Positions 44,519-53,440 of a stretch of DNA of 64,000 nt are shown here, piece by piece. The DNA is taken from NCBI GenBank assembly GCA_030447805.1, contig JAUJOE010000005.1:154231-218230 (forward strand), written 5' to 3'. The notes beneath the pieces are model-generated. The model had not been told where the DNA came from. It did not search any database and saw only the letters and a list, made by a program, of their open reading frames with translations. The first letter of the stretch is position 1; each line of letters begins with the position of its first letter. The DNA comes from Nocardioidaceae bacterium. GTDB taxonomy: Bacteria; Actinomycetota; Actinomycetes; Propionibacteriales; Nocardioidaceae. The position numbers and the translations under genes were made by a program.

Positions 44519-44563
44519 GTTGTCAGAACGTAGTCGACCGATAGACCGACTGGAGACTGACAA
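44519..44563. repeat. 45-nt hairpin repeat, copy 2 (identical to copy 1)
   Basis: Identical 45 nt, 17-nt spacer (gtcgcgggggccgagaa) from copy 1. Confidence 0.92.
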
Positions 44564-44575
44564 CTCCGTGAAGGG

Positions 44576-46255
44576 TTAGATGTGGCGGCGGGACTGGACG
44601 AAGCGGAAGCGGCTGGCGACGTAAGCGCCATCGGTGTACGTCGAGTTGGCAGCCGGGTTGGCCCCCGTCCCGTGGAAGTCGCTGAACGCCGCCGACTGGT
44701 TGACGAAGACCTGCCCGGTGAGGTTCTCGCTGAGCGCCACACCGGAGTCCAGGGCGGCCGAGCGCATCGCCTCGACCACCGAAGGGTCGGTGCTGTAGAC
44801 CGAGGCGGTCATCGCGCCCCGCTCGAGCGCCGTACGCCGGAACACCTCGATCGACTCCTGCGTCGAACCCGTCTTGATCAGGTAGCTCACCGGCCCGAAC
44901 CATTCGTTCTCGTACGTCGATGAGTCGCTGGCGTCGACAACGGCAACCGTCGGAGTCCGCACCACCGCGTCGGCGTACGCCGGGTGGGACACCTCGCGCG
45001 ACTCGATGACCACCGAACCAGCTGCGGACTCCACGGCCGACAGCCGCTCGAGCACACCGGGGTTCACCACCCCACCGAGCAGCTCGACCGCGCGGGCGTC
45101 GTCGCCAACGAGCTTGTCAAACGCCTTGGCCAGCCCAGCGACCACGTCGTCGACGCTCTTGTGCCCCTCGTCGGTGTCAATGCCGTCGGCGGGCACGCAG
45201 ATGTTCTGCGGAGCGGTGCACATCTGCCCGGTGTACAGCGCGAGCGAGAACGCGAGGTTGAAGCACATGCCCTTGAACGAGTCGGTGGAGTCGACGACGA
45301 CGGTGTTGACGCCCGCCTTCTCGGTGAACACCACTGCCTGCCGCGCGTGCTCCTCCAACCACTCCCCGAAGGCGGCGGAGCCGGTGTAGTCAACCAGCTT
45401 GACCTGCGGGTGCACCGCCAGCGCCGCAGCGATCCCGTCGGCCGGATCCTCCGCGGCGAGCGTGACGAGGTTGGGGTCGAATCCCGCCTCAGCAAGCACC
45501 TCCTGGCAGACCTGCACGGTGATCGCCAGCGGAAGCACCGCACCGGGGTGCGGCTTGACGATGACCGGGTTGCCGGTGACCAGCGACGCGAAGACACCCG
45601 GCCAGGTGTTCCACGTCGGGAACGTGTTGCAGGCGATCGACAACGCGACCCCCCGCGGCACGACGGTGAACGTCTTCTCCATCCGCACCGGTGCGTCGCG
45701 GCCAGGCTTCTCCCAGATCGCGGTAGCCGGCACCCGCGCCATCTCGGCGTACGCGTAGGCAATCGCCTCGAGCGCCCGATCGAGCGCGTGCGCCCCGCCG
45801 GCCTGGAACGCCATCACGAACGCCTGGCCTGAGGTGTGCATGACCGCGTTGGCCAGCTCGAACACCCGCTGGTGCAGCCGGTGCAGCACCTCCAGCCCGA
45901 TCCCCACCCGCGCTTCGACGCCGGCGTCGCGCCAGTCGGCCAGGCCGGCGCGGGCGGCTTCCACAAGCGCGGGTACGCCGTCCGGCGTCACCCGCGGGTA
46001 ACGGACCTCCAAGGCCAGCCCGTACGGCGACTTCTCGGTCGCCACGGTGCCCTCGGCGCCCGGGGTGGTGAGGGGAAACTGCTGGCCGAGCCAGCCTTCG
46101 AAGGCAGCCTTGCCGTCCGCGGCCGCCGACTCGCCGTACACCCGTGGGCTCGGTGACTCGGGGAACGCGCTGTAGTACTCCCGGGACCGGGTGGCCGTGA
46201 CAGCGTCGTCGAGCATCGAGCGGTGGCGGGCGAAGAAGTCATCGGCAAGCGACAT
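44576..46255 (-). CDS. paaN: Phenylacetic acid degradation protein PaaN (aldehyde dehydrogenase family)
   Basis: FFARHRSMLDDAVTATRSREYYSAFPESPSPRVYGE; WEKPGRDAPVRMEKTFTVVPRGVALSIACNTFPTWNTWPGVFASLVTGNPVIVKPHP. Confidence 0.9.
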   Translation of the reverse strand: MSLADDFFARHRSMLDDAVTATRSREYYSAFPESPSPRVYGESAAADGKAAFEGWLGQQFPLTTPGAEGTVATEKSPYGLALEVRYPRVTPDGVPALVEAARAGLADWRDAGVEARVGIGLEVLHRLHQRVFELANAVMHTSGQAFVMAFQAGGAHALDRALEAIAYAYAEMARVPATAIWEKPGRDAPVRMEKTFTVVPRGVALSIACNTFPTWNTWPGVFASLVTGNPVIVKPHPGAVLPLAITVQVCQEVLAEAGFDPNLVTLAAEDPADGIAAALAVHPQVKLVDYTGSAAFGEWLEEHARQAVVFTEKAGVNTVVVDSTDSFKGMCFNLAFSLALYTGQMCTAPQNICVPADGIDTDEGHKSVDDVVAGLAKAFDKLVGDDARAVELLGGVVNPGVLERLSAVESAAGSVVIESREVSHPAYADAVVRTPTVAVVDASDSSTYENEWFGPVSYLIKTGSTQESIEVFRRTALERGAMTASVYSTDPSVVEAMRSAALDSGVALSENLTGQVFVNQSAAFSDFHGTGANPAANSTYTDGAYVASRFRFVQSRRHI

Positions 46256-46315
46256 GGCTGGCTCCAGGGCAAGACAGCTCGACGGGCATGAGACCGTGAT
46301 GATGGAGAAGCCGCT

Positions 46316-46741
46316 GTGAACGCCGACGAGTTGGCCCGCCGCTGCGCCGAGACCATGTGGGGCGACGATGCGGCGTCTCGCGAGCTCGGCATGCAGTTGG
46401 GAGACGTCGGCGCCGGTCGTGCAACGGTGGCGATGACAGTGCGTAGGGACATGACGAACGGACACGGCACCGCGCACGGCGGGTTCGTCTTCGCGCTGGC
46501 CGACTCGGCGTTCGCGTTCGCGTGCAACTCCTACAACGAGCGCGCGGTCGCGCAGGCGTGCGACATCGTGTTCGTGACGCCCGTCGTCGACGGTGACCGG
46601 CTGATCGCTGAGGCCGCCGAGCGGCACCGGTTCGGCCGCAACGGCATCTACGACGTGCAGGTGACGTGCGAGGGCCGGGTGGTGGCGGAGTTCCGCGGCC
46701 GCAGCCGTACGGTCGGTGGCGCGATCGTCGACGTCGGCTGA
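46316..46741 (+). CDS. paaI: Hydroxyphenylacetyl-CoA thioesterase PaaI
   Basis: Hotdog fold: MTVRRDMTNGHGTAHGGFVFALADSAFAFACNSYNERAVAQACDIVFVTPV; divergent from paaN. Confidence 0.9.
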   Translation: MNADELARRCAETMWGDDAASRELGMQLGDVGAGRATVAMTVRRDMTNGHGTAHGGFVFALADSAFAFACNSYNERAVAQACDIVFVTPVVDGDRLIAEAAERHRFGRNGIYDVQVTCEGRVVAEFRGRSRTVGGAIVDVG

Positions 46742-46754
46742 GACCGCCGAGGCG

Positions 46755-47657
46755 TCAGCGGCGGGCGGACACGCCGACAGAATCGGGCCGTTGCTGACGG
46801 GTAGGCGGGTAAGTGGGGCGGGCGCCGAAGGAGGCGCGGCGGGACGCCCGGCGCAGGGTCGCCAGCACCGCTGGCCCGAGTACGACGATGGCGACGGCGT
46901 TGGTGATGGCCCGACCGGTGTCCCACCCGAGCGTCGACGTGGTGACCGTGTAGACGACGAAGCGGTGCAGGTTGTCGAGCAGCGGGTCACCCGGCACGAA
47001 CGACAGGTCGGTGCCGCCGCCCAGCGCGAAGGGCCAGAACCACAGGTTCATCAAGAAGCCGTACAGGTACGCCGCGACGACGCCGTACGCCACGAGCATC
47101 GCGATCTCTGCCCGGCCGCTGATGCGCCGCGGCAACAGCCCCGCACCAAGGCCGATCCACGCCGCGGCAAGCATCTGGAACGGCAGCCACGGTCCTACCC
47201 CAGCCGTGAGCAAGCCGGAGGCGAACATCGATGTGCACCCCAGCACAAAGCCGAAGCCTGCGCCGAACACCCGCCCGGCGAGCACCAGGAGGAAGAACAC
47301 CAGCTCGACGCCGGCGATGCCGGCCCCCAACGGGCGTAGTGCGGCGTTGACGGCCGAGAGCACACCCAACATGGCCAGCGCCTTGGAGTCCATTCCGCCG
47401 TCCGCGAACGACGCGAGAACGATCGCCACGACGAACGGCAGCACCATGACGAACAGCAGCGGCGCGTCGCTGGTGTGGCCGACCGAGCTAGCCGGCGCCC
47501 GGACGAACAACGGCCAGCAGAACATGACGATCCCGGTGAGCGACGCCAGCAGCAGCGCCGTCGCCGTCCGTACGCCGACTGGTACCGCGGCCGTCGACGC
47601 CGACGCGGGAGCGGCGGCGCCCGGAGCGACCGCCACGCCGGAGGAGGGGTCAGCCAT
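46755..47657 (-). CDS. ECF transporter S component (putative cobalamin/corrinoid, CbrT-like)
   Basis: Multi-TM, last gene of operon with EcfA/EcfT and an upstream cobalamin riboswitch. Confidence 0.72.
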   Translation of the reverse strand: MADPSSGVAVAPGAAAPASASTAAVPVGVRTATALLLASLTGIVMFCWPLFVRAPASSVGHTSDAPLLFVMVLPFVVAIVLASFADGGMDSKALAMLGVLSAVNAALRPLGAGIAGVELVFFLLVLAGRVFGAGFGFVLGCTSMFASGLLTAGVGPWLPFQMLAAAWIGLGAGLLPRRISGRAEIAMLVAYGVVAAYLYGFLMNLWFWPFALGGGTDLSFVPGDPLLDNLHRFVVYTVTTSTLGWDTGRAITNAVAIVVLGPAVLATLRRASRRASFGARPTYPPTRQQRPDSVGVSARR

Positions 47658-49185
47658 GCGCCACCCCCGTTCCGTTAAGCGCTCCGGCGACCTGACCGAC
47701 GGTCAGCCAGGGCAACGGCGCCAGCACCTTGGCGACCTGGGGCGCGAAGACCGGCGACCCGGCCAGCGCCTCCTGCGTCGGGGCGGCCGTGACCACCTCA
47801 CCCTCGGCGAGTACCACCACGCGAGAGGCGGTGTGCGCGACGAACTCCACGTCGTGGGTGGCAACGACCACGGCCATCCCGGCAGCAGCCAGATCGGCCA
47901 CCTGCCCGGCAAGTCGGGCCTTGGCGGTGTAGTCGAGCCCGCGGGTTGGCTCGTCAAGCAGCAGCACGCGGGGTCGGCCGGACAGCTGCACGGCCAACGC
48001 GAGCGCCAGCCGCTGCCCCTCCGACAGGTCGCGGTGATGCACGCCGTCGTCAATGCCGGGCCCACCGACAAGCCTGTCGAGCAGGACGCGAGTCGCCCCG
48101 GGCACTGCCCGGGCTCCTCGGTCGGCTGCGGCGCACTCTGCTGCCACCGAGTCGCAGTACAACAGATCGGTCGCCTGCTGAGGCACCAAGGACACCAGTG
48201 ACGCAGCCTCCGGGCGGGACACGTTGGCCGGGTCACGGCCCGCTACCGAGACCGACCCTGCCCTACGCGGTCCCGCCCCTTGCAGCGCCCACAACAGCGA
48301 CGACTTGCCCGAGCCGTTGCGCCCCATCAGCGCGACCACCTCTCCTGGAGCCGCCGCGAAGTCCACGTCGCGCACGGCCACCGCGTCGCCGTAGGCCACC
48401 ACCACACCGCGGGCCAGCAGCCCGTCCCTGACGTCGCCGGGCACCACCGGCGCAACCCGCGCCGGCACGCCTGCCAGGGTGCTGCGCAAGGCACCCGCGG
48501 CCCGGCGGGCGTCGCGCACCGAGAGCGGCAGCGGGTCCCACCCCACCAGCCGCCCGAGCTCGACAACTGGCGGCGCCAGCGGCGCGTCGCGCAACAGTTC
48601 GGCCGGCTTCCCGTCGCGCACCCGCTGCTCGTGTACGACGACCAGCCGGTCGGCGTACTCCACCACCCGTTCGAGCCGGTGCTCGGCCGCCAGCACGGTG
48701 GCGCCGAGGTCGTGCACCAGTCGCAGTACGGCGCTCAACGCGTCCTCGGCAGCCGCCGGGTCAAGCGCCGACGTCGGTTCGTCGAGCACCAGGATGCGGG
48801 GTGAGCTGGTCAGGACCGCACCCAGCGCGACCCGCTGCTGCTCACCTCCCGACAGCGTGCGCAGCGCCCGCCGCCGCAGCCGGGCGATGCCCATCAGGTC
48901 GAGGACCTCCTCCACCCGCCGCCGCATCACCTGCGGCGGTACGGCGAGTTGTTCCATGCCGTAGGCCAGTTCCTCCTCGACGGTGTCGGTGACGAACCCC
49001 GCCAACGGGTCCTGTCCCACGACACCCACGGTGTCGGCGAACTCGCGGGGTGGGGAGTCGCGCGGATCGCGCCCCCCGGCGACCACCCGGCCCTCGACGT
49101 GGCCGCCAGTGAAGTGCGGGACGAGGCCGTTGACCGCCCGCAGCAGCGTCGACTTGCCCGAGCCGGTGTGGCCTCGATACCGAGC
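47650..49185 (-). CDS. ECF transporter ATPase with two ABC domains, 5' end damaged
   Basis: LSGGEQQRVALGAVLTSSPRILVLDEPTSALDP; second domain GRNGSGKSSLLWAL, LSEGQRLALALAVQLSGRPRVLLLDEPTRGLD; residual first Walker A GSGKSTLLRAVNGLVPHFTGGHVEG at about 49165. Confidence 0.85.
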   Translation of the reverse strand, partial: ARYRGHTGSGKSTLLRAVNGLVPHFTGGHVEGRVVAGGRDPRDSPPREFADTVGVVGQDPLAGFVTDTVEEELAYGMEQLAVPPQVMRRRVEEVLDLMGIARLRRRALRTLSGGEQQRVALGAVLTSSPRILVLDEPTSALDPAAAEDALSAVLRLVHDLGATVLAAEHRLERVVEYADRLVVVHEQRVRDGKPAELLRDAPLAPPVVELGRLVGWDPLPLSVRDARRAAGALRSTLAGVPARVAPVVPGDVRDGLLARGVVVAYGDAVAVRDVDFAAAPGEVVALMGRNGSGKSSLLWALQGAGPRRAGSVSVAGRDPANVSRPEAASLVSLVPQQATDLLYCDSVAAECAAADRGARAVPGATRVLLDRLVGGPGIDDGVHHRDLSEGQRLALALAVQLSGRPRVLLLDEPTRGLDYTAKARLAGQVADLAAAGMAVVVATHDVEFVAHTASRVVVLAEGEVVTAAPTQEALAGSPVFAPQVAKVLAPLPWLTVGQVAGALNGTGVAHG

Positions 49186-50300
49186 AAAGTGGCTTCACGT
49201 TGTCCCCACGTCGCCGGCAGCAGCGCGACGACGATCCCGACCAACGCCAGCCACGGCAGCTGCGGCCATGACAGTGGGGTGAGCGACGGGTAGAGGTCAA
49301 CCGGGTCGACCTGTGCGGTCGCGAAGACCGCTACTGCGGCCAGCAAACCCGCGGCGGCGGTGACGCATTCCGCCGCGCGCCACCGATCCGGTCGGTAGGA
49401 GGAGCGGTGGACGCTGCGGCCCGACAACACGAGGCCGGCCACGCCGACGGCGATCCCGGCGAGCAGCATCGGGGTGGCCAGGTAACGCGGGGCCGTTGCG
49501 TCCAGCAACGCATACACACCGATGCACAACCCGGCCAGCCCGGCGATCAGCAGGCCCGCTGTCAGCCGGCTCAGCACCACCGAGCGACTGCCGCGGCGGC
49601 CATACCCGCGGGAGTCCATCGACGACGCCAGCATCAGCGAGCGGTCCAGGGCGTCCTCGAGCACCGGGACGATGATCCTCCGGAGGGCGGCGACGCGGCC
49701 CTTCTCGGCCACTGGCCGCAGCCGGCGCGCACGCCGTACCCGGACGAAGCTCTCGGCGAGCTGAGGAAACACCGACAACGCGACGACGACCGCCGTGCTG
49801 ACCTCGTGCAGGGCGGCGGGCATCGAACGCAGCAGCCGACGAGGGTTCGCCAGCGCGTTCGCGGCCCCGAGGCAGATGAGCATCGTCGCGAGGCGCAAGC
49901 CGTCGTACACACCGGCCAGCACCGACTCTGCTGTCACGTCACCGAGCAGCGCGATGCCGGTGGCGGCACCGGGGAGGCTGACTTCCGGCAGCGGGACCAG
50001 CACGACGGTGCCCTGGTTGCCGGCGAACACGACCCGGAAGATCACCCGCACGATGACAATGGCGAGGCCCGCAGCGAGGTAGAGCGCGAAGGCGCGCGCC
50101 CACGGCGCGTCGGTGCGGCGGGCGAAGACGACCCAGGTGGCGACGGCGACAATTGTCGCGAGCAGCAAGGGGTTGGTGGTGCGGCTGGCCGCGACGGCGA
50201 GCCCGAGCGCCCACAGCCACCAGGCGAGCGGGTGCAGGGGGCGCGCCAGCAGGTGAGCCGGCCGCCGCGTCCGCGTCACGCCCGCCGTGACCGTCGCCAC
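49186..50300 (-). CDS. ECF transporter T component (CbiQ/EcfT-like), 3' end joined abnormally to the ATPase gene
   Basis: HPLAWWLWALGLAVAASRTTNPLLLA, ALSVFPQLAESFVRVRRARRLRP, DRSLMLASSMDSRGYGRRG (EcfT coupling motifs). Confidence 0.85.
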
Positions 50301-51982
50301 GCCGTCAGCCCGGCGCCGGCACCGAGCAAGCCGATCAGGCTGAGTCCGATCACCGTGGGCAGGACCGACCCGGTCGGCTCGGCTGCCGAGTCTGCGGGGG
50401 GAGCTGCCTCGCCCGGTACGTCGTCCGGAGGGGCGGTCGTGCTCGGCGTCGCCGATGGCGAGGGTGGCGGTGTGGCCGTCTGCTCCTGCCTGGTGGGATC
50501 GACGGCCGGCGGCCGAGCTTTGTCGTTCACCGCGAACGACCAGCCCTCGAAGCCGCCCGCGGTGACCCGACGACTACCCGCGCCGCTGGTGCTGTACTTC
50601 CACTTTCCACCGTTTTCTGCATTCCAGTAGCTCCAGTACGCCGACTGGGGCGGTGTGTCCTGGCAGTCCTCGTCCGCTGCTGACGGCTCCCCCTGAATGC
50701 GACAGACCAGCGCCCCCAGGCTGGACGTGACCAAGGAGTAGGAGAACCCAGCCCGCTCCAAAGCGTCAAGCCCGGTGGTCACCGGGGCGGCTGCGCAGCG
50801 CGTGACGACATCTCCGCCGAGACCCCGGAAGTCGACGACAACGGTCACCCCAGAGTCGGTCGGGCAGGATCCGGCAGTCCCCGCCCGGGGTGCTTGGGCG
50901 AGGGCATAGTAGGCCTGTGGTGTGGCGCGCCGGAACTGGTCGAGTTCGGCTGCCCGGATCCCCTTGGTCAACGCGCTGGTAAGGGCCGCACGGTTGTAGG
51001 CAATGACGCCGAGGTCGTCCCTCGCGGGGCCCCTGCCGGAGTTTGCCGTGGTGATCTGCATCCGCGCCACATAGTTCGCCGCCCGAAGACGTGCTTCGGT
51101 GCTTCCGGTTGCGGTGAGAGCGTTGGCCACCAACCCAGTGCTGTTGGTGTTCGGGCCCAGCTTCCCACCCCCGAAGGCGCCGCTCTTGTGCTGTTGTGAA
51201 ACCAGCCATCCCACGGTTTTGCTGACGGCTGCCGCGGGCAACGCGGCGCCATGCTCAGCAGCTGACTGGAGCGCCTGCAGAGCGAGCGCCGTGGCGTCGA
51301 CATCGGGGGCGCTGCCGCTCTGCTCGCACGTCTCGCCGGCTACCTCGTCGAGTCGGAAGTACCCGGCCTGGCACTGCTGTCTCAGCAGGTAGTCCACCAC
51401 CGGCTGCGGCACGCCGCCCGTCGGCGCCAGTGCGAGAACGCCGTACGACTGAGTCAGCACATTGCTGTAGTCCTTCTTCCCCGCGTCGCTGATCCGGCCT
51501 TGCTCCGGACCGGCGTCGGTTCCCTGAACGTGCTCGAGCACCTCAGCGCGGACGTTGTGACCACCGAAGTCCCGGACGTCGGCACCCAGCACGCTCGCGA
51601 ACAGCAGCGTCTTGGCCAGTGCGCCGGCGGCGGTGCCGCCGCCCGCGTAATCCGTGTAGAAGTGTCGACGCACCTGCTGTTCGAGGGCGGCCAGCCGAGC
51701 GGGCTCGGTGCCGGCTGCGGCCAGCATGAGGCCGGTGTCGATGGTGAGGCCCCAGTCGTCGAACTTGAACTGACTGTTGTAGATGCGGCCGTTGGTGAGC
51801 TGGCTTGCCTGCCAGCGGGCGGCGAGCGCGGCCCGCTGCTGGTAGTCAGGGGTTGCGGAGGCGACCGGGCTGGTGAGTGGTGCAGCTGGGATCGTGGTGA
51901 CGGCTGAGGCGGGCGCGGCCGCCGTAAGGGTGGTAACCGACACGGCCGCGACAGCGGCGAGCCGGCGAAGCCGGGTGGACAT
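50276..51982 (-). CDS. Secreted, C-terminally membrane-anchored alpha/alpha-toroid protein with DUF4430/transcobalamin-like C-terminal domain
   Basis: Signal peptide MSTRLRRLAAVAAVSVTTLTAAAPASA; prenyltransferase/squalene-oxidase-like repeats (DVDATALALQALQSA; NTNSTGLVANALTATG); TTGLDALERAGFSYSLVTSSLGALVCRIQGEPS..YWSYWNAENGGKWKYSTSGAGS; C-terminal TM + RRSRRA. Confidence 0.8.
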   Translation of the reverse strand: MSTRLRRLAAVAAVSVTTLTAAAPASAVTTIPAAPLTSPVASATPDYQQRAALAARWQASQLTNGRIYNSQFKFDDWGLTIDTGLMLAAAGTEPARLAALEQQVRRHFYTDYAGGGTAAGALAKTLLFASVLGADVRDFGGHNVRAEVLEHVQGTDAGPEQGRISDAGKKDYSNVLTQSYGVLALAPTGGVPQPVVDYLLRQQCQAGYFRLDEVAGETCEQSGSAPDVDATALALQALQSAAEHGAALPAAAVSKTVGWLVSQQHKSGAFGGGKLGPNTNSTGLVANALTATGSTEARLRAANYVARMQITTANSGRGPARDDLGVIAYNRAALTSALTKGIRAAELDQFRRATPQAYYALAQAPRAGTAGSCPTDSGVTVVVDFRGLGGDVVTRCAAAPVTTGLDALERAGFSYSLVTSSLGALVCRIQGEPSAADEDCQDTPPQSAYWSYWNAENGGKWKYSTSGAGSRRVTAGGFEGWSFAVNDKARPPAVDPTRQEQTATPPPSPSATPSTTAPPDDVPGEAAPPADSAAEPTGSVLPTVIGLSLIGLLGAGAGLTAWRRSRRA

Positions 51983-52079
51983 CGAAGTGCCTTTCGGTGA
52001 GCGGTCCCGGGAACGGATGCCCGACGACGGCACACGTGGACGATGTCCAGACTCCGACCCTGCAGACCTCGACAGATAT

Positions 52080-52190
52080 GGAGCCGCTCACTCCCCTGCA
52101 GGCATTCCGACTTCCGGTTGAGACCGGCCACGGCTGCGGGACAGTGCCGGATTTCGACCGGCTTCCCCTGTAGGCGAGCAGTATTGACTT
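52080..52190 (-). ncRNA. Cobalamin riboswitch (minus strand)
   Basis: Rev-comp reads ACAGGGGAAGCCGGTCGAAATCCGGCACTGTCCCGCAGCCGTGGCCGGTCTCAACCGGAAGTCGGAATGCCTGC, matching core blocks GGGAA..CCGG(N)CCGG..CTGTCCCGCAnC.GT...AGTCGGA..nCCTGC. Confidence 0.9.
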
Positions 52191-52261
52191 GTCGCCACCT
52201 TGGGCGGCGGCAGGGCGAATGTAGCAGACCCCGCCGAGGCGCCGAGCCGTAGAGTCGCCAG

Positions 52262-53440
52262 GTGACCACCTTGCTCAGTGACGTCGTCGTCATCGACTTG
52301 ACTCGCGCCCTTGCCGGCCCGCACGCCGCGATGATGCTCGGGGACCTCGGCGCCCGGGTCATCAAGGTAGAGACGCCTGGCTCGGGAGACGACAGCCGCG
52401 GCTGGGGGCCGCCGTTCGTGGGAGCCGACGACGAACAGGTGTCGACGTACTTCCTCAGCTGCAACCGCAACAAGGAGTCGGTGACGGCGGATCTGAAGAG
52501 CCCCGCCGGGAAGGAGCTGGTACGTCGGTTGGTGCGGCAGGCCGACGTCCTGCTGGAGAACTTCCGCCCCGGCGTGCTCGACCGGTTGGGCTTCTCTGTC
52601 GACGAACTGCACGCGCTCAACCCGGCGCTTGTCGTCTGCTCGATCACCGGCTTCGGGCACGACGGCCCAGAGGGTGGTCGCGCCGGCTACGACCAGATCG
52701 CCCAGGGTGAGGCGGGCCTGATGAGCCTCACCGGCCCGTCCCCGGACGAGCCCACCAAGGTCGGCGTGCCGATGGGGGACCTGCTGGCGGGCATGTACGC
52801 CGCGTACGGGGTGCTGGCGGCGCTGCACGAACGGGCCTCGACAGGGCGCGGCAGGCTCGTCCGTACCAGCCTGCTCGCGGCGATCGTCGCCACCCACGCC
52901 TATCAGGGAACCCGGTGGACTGTCGGCAAGGAGGTGCCGGCCGGGATCGGCAACCACCATCCGTCCATCGCGCCGTACGGACTGTTCCGCACGGCAACGG
53001 CACCGGTTCAGGTGGCGTGCGGCAGTGAAGGACTCTGGCGGGCGTTTGCTCCCCTTGTCGGGCTCGATCCGGACGACGGGAAGTTGTCGACGAACAGGCT
53101 GCGGGTGGTCCACCGCGACGAGCTCACCGGGCTGATCGAGGACGCGCTGGCCGAGCACCCGGCCGAGCACTGGCTTGACCAACTGGCCGCAGCTGGAGTT
53201 CCGGCCGGCAAGGTCCGCAGTCTTGACGACGTGTACAGCTGGGAGCAGACCCGCTCGCAGGGGCTTGTCGTAGCGGTAGAGCACCCGTCGGCCGGTCTCA
53301 TCGAGCTGCCCGGCCCTCCGCTGCGGTTCGATGACCTGCCGTACGCCGGCGGGCGAGCCCAGCACCAGCCACCACCTGGGTTGGGAGAGCACAACGAGTC
53401 CGTGTCGGCCTGGCTCGCCGAACGGGAAGCCGCTCTGTGA
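52262..53440 (+). CDS. CaiB/BaiF-type CoA transferase
   Basis: VVVIDLTRALAGPHAAMMLGDLGARVIKVETPGSGDDSRGWGPPF, SCNRNKESVTADLKSPAG, YDQIAQGEAGLMSLTG. Confidence 0.93.
   Translation: MTTLLSDVVVIDLTRALAGPHAAMMLGDLGARVIKVETPGSGDDSRGWGPPFVGADDEQVSTYFLSCNRNKESVTADLKSPAGKELVRRLVRQADVLLENFRPGVLDRLGFSVDELHALNPALVVCSITGFGHDGPEGGRAGYDQIAQGEAGLMSLTGPSPDEPTKVGVPMGDLLAGMYAAYGVLAALHERASTGRGRLVRTSLLAAIVATHAYQGTRWTVGKEVPAGIGNHHPSIAPYGLFRTATAPVQVACGSEGLWRAFAPLVGLDPDDGKLSTNRLRVVHRDELTGLIEDALAEHPAEHWLDQLAAAGVPAGKVRSLDDVYSWEQTRSQGLVVAVEHPSAGLIELPGPPLRFDDLPYAGGRAQHQPPPGLGEHNESVSAWLAEREAAL

Noticed and set aside
44457-44563. CRISPR array
   Set aside because: Only two repeats with one 17-nt spacer, strongly palindromic unit, no cas genes in the window; better described as paired hairpin repeats.
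51454-53392. Large minus-strand ORFs (51454-52647 and 52088-53392)
   Set aside because: Overlap the toroid gene/riboswitch and the CaiB gene out of frame; no domain signatures.
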